This document shows positions 7,276 through 15,219 of a stretch of DNA of 43,611 nucleotides, in pieces. How positions within the stretch are numbered: position 1 is the first letter of the stretch; each line of letters opens with the position of its first letter. The notes beneath the pieces were generated by a model that worked only from the letters and a program-made list of their open reading frames with translations, had not been told where the DNA came from and searched no databases. Position numbers and translations under genes: made by a program. The stretch lies in NCBI RefSeq assembly GCF_001028135.1, contig NZ_LDNM01000102.1, positions 1-43,611 of the forward strand. Direction: 5' to 3'. Origin of the DNA: Xenorhabdus griffiniae (lineage in GTDB: Bacteria > Pseudomonadota > Gammaproteobacteria > Enterobacterales > Enterobacteriaceae).

Positions 7276-7632
7276 ATGACTATTAACGTATCTAACTGGC
7301 ATATCTATCTGATCAGAACACGAAACGGAAGCTTATATACCGGAATAACGACCAATATATCTCGTCGATTTAGGCAACATGCAGCCGGAAAAGGCGCAAA
7401 ATGCCTAAGAGGGAAAGATCCCTTAACGTTGGCCTATCAAAGTCAGGTAGGGGATAAAGGCGTAGCATTGAAAATGGAATATCGTGTGAAGAAACTGAAT
7501 AAACAGCAAAAAGAAAGGCTAGTTATCGACCAGCCTCTCTGCATAACGACTTATTTAACCAAAATCGGTTCATCTGAGAAATCTTTCACTCAGGTCATGC
7601 CCACAGGTGATCAAAATGGGCAGGATAAGTAA
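7276..7632 (+). CDS. yhbQ: GIY-YIG nuclease-superfamily protein YhbQ
   Basis: UPF0213/YhbQ family. The GIY-YIG core is visible as [20 protein letters not shown] with the conserved Arg in [14 protein letters not shown] and the Glu in [11 protein letters not shown]. Escherichia coli YhbQ is about 100 residues. This copy has 118, the last about 20 (from [11 protein letters not shown]) being a lineage-specific tail that overlaps the 3' end of convergent yhbS by 38 bases. It acts on DNA; a role in DNA damage handling has been proposed for the family. The start codon is in an AT-rich context with only a weak ribosome binding site. Confidence 0.93.
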   Translation: MTINVSNWHIYLIRTRNGSLYTGITTNISRRFRQHAAGKGAKCLRGKDPLTLAYQSQVGDKGVALKMEYRVKKLNKQQKERLVIDQPLCITTYLTKIGSSEKSFTQVMPTGDQNGQDK

Positions 7633-8104
7633 CCAGACCGTGACAATCTCCCTGCGAAATATCAGCCAGGGGATAGATCAAAAAGTCATTCTCGCAATCG
7701 GGCCATTGGCAATATACCTGATATTCAGTCGCAAGCTTAAAACCAAAACGGCTGTAGTATTCTGGCTCTCCCAGTACCACTACCGCGCCATAGCCAAACT
7801 CGTTCAGGCTATCCAATCCTTCATAAACCAATTTTTCACCAAGCCCATGACTACGATACTGTTCCGCCACTGCCAATGGTGCCAAACCTACCCATTGATG
7901 ATCTTCACCATTGATATCAACGGGCGCAAAACCGGCATAACCAATCACATGGCCTTCACCGTCAGTCGCAACAATACCTAGTGTCAATAAACCATCTTCT
8001 CTTAGTTGATGAATTAACTCAGCCTCTGCCGATGTTTCAAAAGATTGCCGCAACAAACGATCAATCCCCATAGCATCGACAGGAATTTCGACCCTGATTA
8101 ACAT
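7595..8104 (-). CDS. yhbS: GNAT-family acetyltransferase YhbS
   Basis: This 169-residue protein has the GNAT acetyl-CoA binding motif A in [19 protein letters not shown] and the downstream YYSRFGF signature, closely matching YhbS. The substrate is not established from sequence. The ATG at 8104 overlaps the stop of the degraded yhbT (8098-8100), which preserves the ancestral yhbT-yhbS coupling. Its 3' end overlaps yhbQ on the other strand by 38 bases. Since yhbT is ruined, yhbS may have lost its original promoter or may be read from within the remnant. Confidence 0.93.
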   Translation of the reverse strand: MLIRVEIPVDAMGIDRLLRQSFETSAEAELIHQLREDGLLTLGIVATDGEGHVIGYAGFAPVDINGEDHQWVGLAPLAVAEQYRSHGLGEKLVYEGLDSLNEFGYGAVVVLGEPEYYSRFGFKLATEYQVYCQWPDCENDFLIYPLADISQGDCHGLVTYPAHFDHLWA

Positions 8105-8520
8105 GACGATAACGCGCGATCATTCTGATCAGCGCCCTCTTTCTGTCCCGCTTTGATCAATTCAGCCAGAAGCAATAGACCAAAGTGAAGGATGGATGGC
8201 ATAGATCCCACGTCAATGGAATCCATCTGATTTTTCACATGTAGTCCCAATTTTGTATTCCCTTCAACCCATAAACGACGCTGAAAAGCTATGTTTCAGG
8301 ATATTCCCTGCGGGCAGCTATAAAGATGAAATTATTGAAGTTAACGCCTTTATTTTTCAACCAATACAATTACAAAAATGTCAGCTTATCTTCTGCTAAT
8401 GCTTCACGAAATTACCAGCCGAGCCATTGTGCCAATACTGGGTTCTGTAGGGCAAATAGCTATGTGACATTCGCACGGAAACAGCCCCAAATCAATACAT
8501 TTAATAATCTGCGTCACTAC
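8098..8520 (-). pseudogene. yhbT: Degraded yhbT (SCP2 sterol-binding-domain accessory protein)
   Basis: On the minus strand, fragments of YhbT can be read in the right order but with stops and a frameshift. LFALQNPVLAQWLGW is followed by a stop and then FREALAEDKLTF. Further on come IAARREYPET, a TAG stop and a one-base loss, then FQRRLWVEGNTKLGLHVKN and the C-terminal AELIKAGQKEG. These match the YhbT segments around SWQFRQAL, IAARKQDPDT, FFQRRLVIEGDTELGLYVKN. Part of the middle is missing. The stop overlaps the yhbS start. YhbT partners YhbU/YhbV in the tRNA/ubiquinone hydroxylation-related family. Confidence 0.85.
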
Positions 8521-8557
8521 CATTCACCGCTACCATTCACTTTTCAGGGGTTATGTC

Positions 8558-8698
8558 ATGGAGCTACTTTGCCCCACAGGTAATTTGCCTGCCTTGAAAT
8601 CGGCTGTCAATAATAGTACTGCTGCAATTTATATAGGTCTATATTGTCAGAACTTCGCAGACAAACTGAGTTCTCTGGGGGGTTTTGGCACAATTTAG
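8558..8698 (+). pseudogene. yhbU: N-terminal remnant of yhbU (U32 peptidase-like)
   Basis: The frame from the ATG at 8558 reads MELLCPTGNLPALKSAVNNS and then AAIYIGLYCQNFADKLSS, closely matching the start of YhbU, which has about 330 residues. It runs into a TAG after 46 codons, exactly where yhbV sequence begins. YhbU (UbiU), with YhbV (UbiV), forms an Fe-S complex for oxygen-independent ubiquinone hydroxylation in Escherichia coli. Only the N-terminus survives, so this copy cannot function. Confidence 0.88.
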
Positions 8699-8789
8699 GG
8701 TTAATGAACAAAAAGGAATACCACTGGTATTAGAAAATAACCCTGACCGTGATGAATACTGGCGGGGCATTGCGGGGTTGTCACTGTAA
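8694..8789 (+). pseudogene. yhbV: C-terminal remnant of yhbV (U32 peptidase-like)
   Basis: The frame starting at 8694 reads FRVNEQKGIPLVLENNPDRD then EYWRGIAGLSL and a stop. It matches the C-terminus of YhbV (FRANENGAAPLPL ... GYWRRLAGLE). It begins within a few bases of the yhbU stop, so a single deletion of roughly 1.8 kb joined the yhbU start to the yhbV end. The 99 bases up to the MFS gene stop show no convincing gene. Confidence 0.85.
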
Positions 8790-8888
8790 TATTGCATACC
8801 TGGCCAATCTTACAGCATAACCACGCAATCTGTTGCTTTGGAAGCCACGATAACTTCCGAAGTGTTCGCTTCTTCCTGTAACAGGATA

Positions 8889-10088
8889 TTATGGCGAGTT
8901 AGAAACTGAACGTTTCTCACGCATGGATGGAATAACCATTTGCCACACAAGGGATATGATAGCCAGTATACTCACTCCTGCACCTACCCATGTCAGTGTG
9001 TCTAATCCCCACCCTCGTACCGTAGTACCACCCATTATAGAACCCAAGACAACCCCGGCATTAAAAGCTGCGATATTCATGCCAGAAGCGATATCCATTG
9101 CATATGGTATGTGCCGCTTTGCTAACATAAGTATCCTTGACTGCAACGGTGGAATTGCCCCATACGTTGCCAAACCAAGTAAGGCCGTCAAACCAATCAT
9201 CAATACAGAGTTGGTAAGACTGAAAGTCATCGCTGCGAGCACAGCCGCAATACCGACAAGAAGAATCAGTGAGGCAATATCCATTCCTTTTCGATCAGTC
9301 AATCGCCCTCCCCACACCGTGCCAATAGCGGCTCCAATACCGTAAGCAAGCAACACTCCACTGGCTGTTTCAGCACTGACTCCTGTAATCGTTAATAATA
9401 TAGGGGTAATAAATGTGTACAGGGCAAATGAGGCAGTATAGGAAAACATTGGAACGCTTGCTCCTGCCAGTAAGCGTCGATCAAAAAGGATAATAAGATG
9501 GCGCCAACTCGCGGCTACTTTCACTTTCATAGCCCGCTCCCCGGAATCTTGTGGCATTTTGGATCCAATACCAATCGTTCCAACCAACCCACAAACAGCA
9601 ATAACTAAAAATATGACATGCCAATTCAGTATACTACCCAGCCAAGTTCCCACGGGAACACCTAAGGACATGGCAATAGTAACACCACCGAATACCCACG
9701 CAAGGGCGGTTCCAGCACGTTCAGACGGAACCAGACGAGTCGCTATTCCAGATGCTACAGCAAAAAAAACACCATGTGCCAGACCAGATAATAGCCGTGC
9801 CGCTAAAAGAAGAACCAAGTTTGCTGATACGGCTGCTATCAGATTTCCAAGAGTAAAGGCCAACATTGCGGTAAGAAGTAAGCGTTTTCTCGACCAATTA
9901 GCTGCGAGTGCAGTCAGAACGGGTGCTCCAATCACAACACCTAACGCATAGGCGGTCACTGTTAACCCAATACTGGTGACATCTACACCAAGATCTACCG
10001 ACATCACAGATATCAGCCCAATAGTAATAAATTCTGTAAACCCTATAGCAAATGCACAAAGCGAGAATATATATATCACGAATGGCAT
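8889..10088 (-). CDS. MFS transporter, DHA1/AraJ-like drug or sugar efflux family
   Basis: This 399-residue protein has about twelve membrane helices. The MFS motif between helices 2 and 3 is loosely present (LTALAANWSRKRLLL), and motif C-like Gly/Pro-rich sequence occurs in helix 5 (VFGGVTIAMSLGVPVGTWLG), which points to a 12-helix proton-driven exporter of the AraJ/YdhP group. The ATG at 10088 has GGGGAG 6 bases upstream. It is divergent from a LysR-type regulator 124 bases away, and the usual third partner, a short-chain dehydrogenase, is present only as a wreck at 11170. The substrate is unknown. The regulator probably controls it through the shared intergenic region. Confidence 0.9.
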   Translation of the reverse strand: MPFVIYIFSLCAFAIGFTEFITIGLISVMSVDLGVDVTSIGLTVTAYALGVVIGAPVLTALAANWSRKRLLLTAMLAFTLGNLIAAVSANLVLLLAARLLSGLAHGVFFAVASGIATRLVPSERAGTALAWVFGGVTIAMSLGVPVGTWLGSILNWHVIFLVIAVCGLVGTIGIGSKMPQDSGERAMKVKVAASWRHLIILFDRRLLAGASVPMFSYTASFALYTFITPILLTITGVSAETASGVLLAYGIGAAIGTVWGGRLTDRKGMDIASLILLVGIAAVLAAMTFSLTNSVLMIGLTALLGLATYGAIPPLQSRILMLAKRHIPYAMDIASGMNIAAFNAGVVLGSIMGGTTVRGWGLDTLTWVGAGVSILAIISLVWQMVIPSMREKRSVSNSP

Positions 10089-10173
10089 TGAAGACTCCCC
10101 TTATACGCCCAAAATGCATTAATCTGAATTCAAAATGCCTAATCAGTATCATATTTTTATTTAGTGCAATAAA

Positions 10174-10188
10174 TATCCATAATGGATA
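10174..10188. promoter_or_regulatory. Palindromic candidate operator between MFS gene and LysR gene
   Basis: TATCCATAATGGATA has perfect 7-bp arms around one central base. It lies 86 bases from the MFS start and 25 bases before the LysR ATG, a position typical for LysR-type regulator binding and autoregulation. Binding is inferred from symmetry and position only. Confidence 0.4.
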
Positions 10189-10212
10189 AAAACTTATGAT
10201 AAGGTGTCACTA

Positions 10213-11121
10213 ATGGTACTACGTAACCTTGAAGATTTAAGTGTATTTATCAGAATCATCGATACAGGAAGTTTCACTGCGGCAGCTCGAACTTTGGGGT
10301 TATCGCCCACAACTGTCAGTAAACAAATTGCACGCCTGGAGAAAAGCCTTGGCATCGTCCTCTTTGTAAGAAGTACTCGATCATTACGCATTACACCTGA
10401 AGGAAAGTCGATCGCTGAAAAAGTGAGAACTGCATTAACACTGGTTGAAGAAGCAACTGAAATAGCTAAGGATGGTAATAAATCTCTCACAGGTTTGATT
10501 AGACTGACCGCACCAGTCCCCCTTGGTATAACCTATGTAACTGATGCAATTGCAGAATTTAGAAAGAAATATCCGTCTGTAGGATTCATATTACATTTGA
10601 CAGACAAAGTTGTTGATCTTTATAAGGCCGAGATGGATTTAGCGATCAGAGTGGCAAATTTAACTGATTCACGTTTAATTGCCAGACGATTAACAGAGAA
10701 CAAACGAATTTTAGTCGCATCACCTAATTATCTCAAACTACATGGTGAACCTCAGTATCCAGAAGAACTGGTTAACCATAATTGTTTGCTTTTTTCCGCC
10801 TCTGGAAATAAAAGTGCGATATGGTCACTTCACAACGAACAAAATACTAAAGCAATTTCACTCTCAAGTGATTTAATCGCCAATAATGGTGATGTTTTGC
10901 GAACGTGGTGTGCAGCCGGACTAGGTATAGCACTTCGAGAAACGTGGGATGTATCAAGTTTAATTCGCTCAAACAAACTCATCCAGATCTTGCCAGAATG
11001 GCAAGAAGAAACCTCCCCGATTAATATAGTAAGGGCTGGAAAACGACCAATTCCACAACGTATAAAAAGTTTTATTGACTTCCTCACCGAAGAATGGAAA
11101 ATTCCCCCTTGGGATCAATAA
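10213..11121 (+). CDS. LysR-type transcriptional regulator
   Basis: The protein has about 302 residues. The N-terminal winged helix-turn-helix is clear: DLSVFIRIIDTGSFTAAART and LGLSPTTVSKQIARLEKSLG, followed by LFVRSTRSLRITPEG. The remaining about 210 residues are the periplasmic-binding-protein-like effector domain. The ATG at 10213 is preferred because AAGG lies 8 bases upstream; a GTG at 10204 overlaps that site. It is divergent from the MFS exporter and precedes a short-chain dehydrogenase remnant, a common LysR/MFS/SDR grouping. It probably represses or activates the exporter in response to a small molecule that cannot be named. Confidence 0.93.
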   Translation: MVLRNLEDLSVFIRIIDTGSFTAAARTLGLSPTTVSKQIARLEKSLGIVLFVRSTRSLRITPEGKSIAEKVRTALTLVEEATEIAKDGNKSLTGLIRLTAPVPLGITYVTDAIAEFRKKYPSVGFILHLTDKVVDLYKAEMDLAIRVANLTDSRLIARRLTENKRILVASPNYLKLHGEPQYPEELVNHNCLLFSASGNKSAIWSLHNEQNTKAISLSSDLIANNGDVLRTWCAAGLGIALRETWDVSSLIRSNKLIQILPEWQEETSPINIVRAGKRPIPQRIKSFIDFLTEEWKIPPWDQ

Positions 11122-11169
11122 CAGAACAAGTCAGTAAAATTCTCATTATCCCAACTTGTTCCTGCTATT

Positions 11170-11340
11170 TTACAAAATACTTTGAATGACACCACCATCA
11201 ACACGTAATGCAGTGTATGAACGTGCCAAACGAATACCACTTAGCACATTAATATTAAAATAGTTAAGCCATTCATCATCGCTAATTTCAAAAATTGGTT
11301 TAGGAGAAAAAATTCCATATTCATTAAGAATATACATTAA
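11170..11340 (-). pseudogene. Internally deleted short-chain dehydrogenase/reductase
   Basis: On the minus strand GIFSPKPIFEISDDEWLNYF and NINVLSGIRLARSY match the region around the fourth beta strand of classical SDR oxidoreductases. They are followed at once by ALRVDGGVIQSIL, which matches the extreme C-terminus (ALRVDGG). The catalytic Ser-Tyr-Lys part and the N-terminal nucleotide-binding GxxxGxG are both missing. About 100 residues were therefore deleted internally and the 5' end is lost. It is the broken third member of the LysR/MFS/SDR group. Confidence 0.8.
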
Positions 11341-11365
11341 TGATATTGATACGCTTAAGAAAAGC

Positions 11366-11572
11366 ATGATTATTACTGATGTTACCTGGAGTTTTAGGCA
11401 ACAAATGAGGAATACGAAGGGATTAGTTCCTTTAAATGGAGCAGTAAAAATGCAAGGAGCACTTGGTGTTAGTGCTAAATCTTCGGGTACGCTAGGTACT
11501 CAAAGTAGTGGTTATGGTGGTGCTACTTTCGGTGGTTCGTCCGGTTGGAATTACACACCGAAAGAAGAATAA
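11366..11572 (+). CDS. Small Gly/Ser-rich peptide of unknown function
   Basis: The frame encodes 68 residues from the ATG at 11366. Internal ATG codons give 55 residues (MRNTKG) or 40 residues (MQGALG); the last has the best ribosome binding site (GGAG, 8 bases upstream). The C-terminal 40 residues are rich in Gly, Ser and Thr (SAKSSGTLGTQSSGYGGATF, then GGSSGWNY) and end in charged TPKEE. A strong terminator starts 30 bases after the stop, which supports a real short transcript. I do not recognise the family. A bacteriocin-like or otherwise secreted peptide is possible, but no leader, double-Gly site or maturation gene is visible nearby. Confidence 0.45.
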   Translation: MIITDVTWSFRQQMRNTKGLVPLNGAVKMQGALGVSAKSSGTLGTQSSGYGGATFGGSSGWNYTPKEE

Positions 11573-11602
11573 CCCCAAATAATATGACTCAATTATTAAT
11601 TA

Positions 11603-11634
11603 TAACAAAAGCGCCTGAATCGGCGCTTTTGTTA
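11603..11634. terminator. Strong rho-independent terminator
   Basis: A perfect 13-bp stem (TAACAAAAGCGCC / GGCGCTTTTGTTA) with loop TGAATC is followed by TCTTTTT. It serves the small Gly/Ser-rich frame. The A-rich left arm means it could also stop transcription arriving on the minus strand from the broken gene at 11813. Confidence 0.85.
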
Positions 11635-11812
11635 TCTTTTTAAAATGTTCATATCATAGGTGACTATTTAGTAGTCGCGTATAATATATTATATATGTTG
11701 ATTCATACACGATCTAATAAATTGGCAATTACAGTATAACTAAGTTTTACACTTAACCTGCCAATCATTATGGTTTTTAAGGTAAATGGCAGGTGAATAT
11801 TAGAGTTAGATT

Positions 11813-12816
11813 TTATGGCTTAGTAGCAAGTTGCTCATAACCAAGTAATGTTGCTGGATTACATGATTCGTATCCCCATTTAGGTAACCTTTGTATATTT
11901 GTTTTATATTCTTGTATTAATTCTTCTAAGTCTGAAGGTTGATCTATTAAAAGAATACACTTCATTTTATCGAAATATGTTTTCGAGGATGCTCTAGCAA
12001 ATATTTCTAAGGCACCGTAAAAACGATTAATATATACACTGGTATTTGGAAGCCAACGGCTGTAAAATTCATTGTGCTGAATCTCTGATCTCATGAATAG
12101 GATAAAATCAGCTTGTATGAGATAATTGAATTCTACACCTGATTGCTTGCTTCTTTGCTTTAGAAGGTCTGCATGTAAGGATAAACGTCTTAGTTCTAAT
12201 CTATTGTTTCTATGTTCCAAAGACTCTACGAATTCACGAAAAACTTGATACCCAACCATTGTATTTCGTCCATAATCTAATTTTACACCTACATAATATT
12301 GCTGTATTAGTAAATGGTTTAACGCTGTAAATCTTTCATACTTTATGAAAATAGCAACTGCATATAAAAATAGTTCGTTAATGATAAACTTTAAATTATC
12401 AAAATCCCATGTATTCCAGCTATTAACATTTTCTGGTCGACTCATATATGGAATCAAAGATTCAAAGAAACGGTGAAGTTTCAGTATATTTTTTCTGTGG
12501 GTGCATATTGAGCTATTCCAATAAATAATGAAATTACTTCGTTTCTATAGGGAATAAACTTTTCAATGTTATCGATAACTTGATCGTCAAACTTACTATT
12601 TTTTTCTTTATTGAATATTCTGAATTTTTCAAGGTTACTTACAAGGGTGGTTAAATATTCATCAATAGAGCCTGATGCAAATGGTTTATTGTCTTTGATG
12701 GCGGAGATAGCTCTCTTATAATTAGCTGTTGTTCCAAGTGATATTCCATTTGATTCATCTAGAAATGATGGCCTCTTACCTATTTCAGGCCTAATGTAGA
12801 GAGGCTTATCGTAAAT
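11813..12816 (-). pseudogene. Truncated, frameshifted gene of unknown function
   Basis: Two minus-strand frames belong to one protein of at least 330 residues. The upstream part runs from PLYIRPEIGKRPSFLDESNG to YRNEVISLFIGIAQYAP and stops at 12481. The downstream part resumes in another frame (KLHRFFESLIPYMSRPENVN) and ends at 11813. One extra A in the A6 run near 12487 would join them as ...EKNILKLHRFFESL. The true N-terminus is lost: the upstream end is fused to an IS701-like transposase fragment around 12817. The visible part looks all-helical with hydrophobic and Lys-rich stretches (FIINELFLYAVAIFIKYERF). I do not recognise the family. A helical C-terminal half of a large accessory, possibly defence-related, protein is a guess from context. 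Confidence 0.7.
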
Positions 12817-13757
12817 CCAACGCAATTTACGTAGTTCCGATACACTCAGGGCTACCCATCCCTCCGGCGTTTTTTTTCTCTGGTATTCGCAAAACAGCCA
12901 GGACCGCATGGGCCAATAATGACAACGTAATATGCCGATACCAGCATGCCACTGCCGGACTTCGTAATGATCCAGACCACATTCCCTTTTCGTTTCCTCA
13001 AATCCGCTTTCGATTTCCCCGCAGTGTCCGGCCACCTGAGCCAACGTTTTGAGGTCTGCCTGGTCTTTGTGTGCATAAACCACATAGTAAGCCCGTTCTT
13101 GCTTATCATCCCGGCTACGCCGGATTAGGCGATAATGACCATAGCCGCGTTCCTCTTCACTCATCTGTAAACGCCAGAGCGGGATACGCGCCCAGTCATA
13201 CCAACGTTCTCCCTTTGTTCCCAACCCGGTTGACTGTTTTTCCCAATCGTCAGCCGTCAGACTGGCGGCAATCACGTCCGCCCTGACATAGCAAGGCGCT
13301 TGCCACCATAGTTGTTCATTCTTAGGGATCGCGAGGACAAAAGGTTGATACCGGGCTTCCAGCCAGCATCGCAAGCGGCGGTCATGCCCATACCGGCGGT
13401 GCCGCTATATTGGCGTTGGACGCCCGCAGAATGGGTGCCCTTTTTGATAAATCCGGTTTCATCAATGATAAGAATACCTTGCTCATCACCCAGATGTTCA
13501 ATGACATAGTCGCGTAAGACATCGCGGGCGGCTTCTGCATCCCAGTGGGCGCGCTCCAGAAAATATTGAATGTTATCCGGCGAGCGTTCACCCAGCCATT
13601 CAGCTAGTTGCCAGCCATTTTTACGTTCAACATCACGGAGTAATCCCCGAAGATAGGCCAGACAACGTTGTTGAGAACTCGCAGAGTGAAACAGCGAAGT
13701 CAGACGGGAATGGGCGGTCAGGAGCTCCTGTTCCCAGAGATTGATCGGTGAGGCTAT
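12817..13757 (-). pseudogene. IS701-family transposase, deleted and start-less
   Basis: The minus strand reads INLWEQELLTAHSRLTSLF, then SPDNIQYFLERAHWDAEAA and the first catalytic Asp in GILIIDETGFIKKGTHSAGV, then QRQYSGTAG. About 100 residues are then missing; the frame shifts and resumes at YGHDRRLRCWLEARYQPFVL. The third acidic residue is visible in the segment ending EETKRECGLDHYEVR. At the 3' end LSVSELRKLRW is fused to the unknown gene. The codon 6 bases after a strong AGGGAGG ribosome binding site is ATA (13757-13755) where ATG is expected. The element is thus dead by at least three lesions. Terminal inverted repeats could not be placed. Confidence 0.82.
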
Positions 13758-13860
13758 GTGGCACCTCCCTTAGGGTTAGGAAGAAGGAAGATAGCTATCA
13801 TGACACAATATTAACTACGACTATAGTACTAATGGCCCAACACCCGGTAAGGTAAGCAAG

Positions 13861-13998
13861 CTAAGGCGGCTGTTGGGCCATGAAAGCCATGAGTTTTTCA
13901 CGGGACACCATTTTGTTTTGAACGGGTTTCCCGGAAGAAGACATGATATTTAACTGAAACCCTCGCTTTGCCAGATCAATTCCGATAACTTGTTCCAT
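13861..13998 (-). pseudogene. IS110-family transposase, N-terminal fragment
   Basis: From the ATG at 13998 (GAGGTGTCC just upstream) the frame reads [20 protein letters not shown] and continues KPVQNKMVSREKLMAFMAQQ to a stop. This matches the N-terminus of IS110-type transposases, including the first catalytic Asp in GIDLAK. Only about 46 of the usual about 340 residues remain. The break is next to the IS701-like relic; the sequence TTGGGCCA occurs on both sides of the junction (near 13837 and 13875). Confidence 0.75.
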
Positions 13999-14059
13999 TG
14001 GACACCTCTTCATATTTTTGCTGATGTATTCAGCATGGCTCACTGAAGCCGTTTTGGGG

Positions 14060-14206
14060 AGGTGTCCATTTCATTACTCAAGACACCGGAGCATCATCGG
14101 CTTTTTACTGGAGGTGGTATCAGGACTCATTGCTTATACATTCCAGCCGAAAAAGCCGAGCTTAGGTTTACGTGACCATGAAATTGCGATGCTTAAACAA
14201 AACTGA
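14060..14206 (+). pseudogene. Transposase C-terminal fragment, IS982-like
   Basis: The plus strand reads [20 protein letters not shown] then [13 protein letters not shown] before a stop at 14206. The RHRS ... [15 protein letters not shown] pattern resembles the end of IS982-type DDE transposases. The frame opens in unrelated sequence shared with the IS110 fragment, so only the tail of the element is left. Family assignment is from memory and tentative. Confidence 0.45.
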
Positions 14207-14212
14207 GGTTGT

Positions 14213-14712
14213 TTAGCACCCGCGATTGTAGTGGACAGGCGGTTGCGCCAGCTGGATTTGTGCGACGAGGGCGTTGAGCTTTTGCCGTTCAGCCTGGGAC
14301 TTTCGCTGATATTGCTCACTTCAGGTGACTCAGCGATAAAGTGCTTTTTCTTTTTCATGGGAGAAAAATGACCTGACTGGCAGGATCAAGCAGGAGGCAA
14401 AAGCGGATCACGAGATAAACATCACACTTTTGTGTCAATGGGGGGCTGGTGAAGGGTACAAAAACAAAGGTAGTGAATTAATCAAAATAGAATAGTTAAA
14501 GAGTAGATAGTTATTCTGCTCTTTTTTATTTCTACGGTGAAAATATAGGTTTAATTTTGTGATCTATCTTGCAATTAAAATGCAACAAAAGAAAATATCT
14601 ATTTTCCCTTCAAAGCGCTTCGCATAATTAAATCGTGGCACTGTTCATTTAGTTTCTAATAGTCGATATTCCCCTTGAGAAAAATTGAGTTGAATATAGA
14701 CGCCAGAAAATA
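14213..14712. other. Mobile-element debris and AT-rich leader before ppdA
   Basis: A minus-strand open stretch at 14216-14320 reads SEQYQRKSQAERQKLNALVA then QIQLAQPPVHYNRGC and a stop. It looks like the coiled C-terminus of a transposase or regulator that I cannot name. From about 14460 to 14712 the sequence is AT-rich, shows no gene and probably holds the ppdA promoter, although no hexamer pair stands out. thyA, which precedes ppdA in Escherichia coli, is absent here. Confidence 0.4.
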
Positions 14713-15219
14713 ATGGAATATAAAAAAATTAACAATAGCAATGGATTTACTTTATTAGAATTAATGATAGCAATGCTCATCATTTCTATTAGCTTGTCCT
14801 GGGGATTGTATCATTGGGGGAAATATCAAAGCCGCCTGCGTTTGCAATCAGCGGTACATAATGTGTTGTCTTTTATGGAAAGGCAGCAGGCTTTAGCCAA
14901 TTATTTAAATCAGGATCGTACCTTATGGTTAGTGACAGGACAGCCCTGGTGTTTGATATCGTCTGTCACCAAAATCGTTGCTTGTGATGAAGGTGATGGA
15001 GAACGCGTTGATTCCCCTCATGAAGATGTATTTTTGTCATTTTCTACGACTGATCGCATTGATTTTTACGGGATCAGAAATACAGCAATGCCAGCCAGTT
15101 TCATGCTGGCAAACTCGGCAGGTGACATGAGTATCATCGTTTCTGGACGTGGGCGAATCAGGACATGCAGTAATACAATTAACTCGTTTCCTAATTGTGA
15201 GGGCATAAAAACCCCATGA
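14713..15219 (+). CDS. ppdA: Prepilin peptidase-dependent minor pseudopilin PpdA (GspH/FimT-like)
   Basis: The 168-residue protein starts with a type IV prepilin leader: a short basic segment, then G-FTLLELMIAMLIISISLSW, with cleavage after Gly and the conserved Glu at +5. The rest is a short variable globular domain with paired Cys residues. It is the first of four minor pseudopilin genes (ppdA, ppdB, ygdB, ppdC) always found before recC in enterobacteria. The ppdA stop overlaps the ppdB start (ATGA at 15216). These proteins are thought to prime assembly of a type IV pilus or related fibre in the inner membrane. The major pilin and assembly ATPase are not in the window. Confidence 0.9.
   Translation: MEYKKINNSNGFTLLELMIAMLIISISLSWGLYHWGKYQSRLRLQSAVHNVLSFMERQQALANYLNQDRTLWLVTGQPWCLISSVTKIVACDEGDGERVDSPHEDVFLSFSTTDRIDFYGIRNTAMPASFMLANSAGDMSIIVSGRGRIRTCSNTINSFPNCEGIKTP

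Noticed and set aside
8326-8583. An 85-codon plus-strand frame
   Set aside because: It is the shadow of degraded yhbT on the minus strand and has no ribosome binding site.
8805-8896. Minus-strand stretch reading NILLQEEANTSEVIVASK, weakly like the end of the luciferase-like YhbW
   Set aside because: The similarity is short, overlaps the MFS gene stop and is in the opposite orientation to yhbW of Escherichia coli; too weak to annotate.
12487-12495. Programmed ribosomal frameshift joining the two parts of the unknown gene
   Set aside because: The gene is already truncated and fused to a dead transposase, so simple decay or a homopolymer error is more likely; no stimulatory structure was seen.
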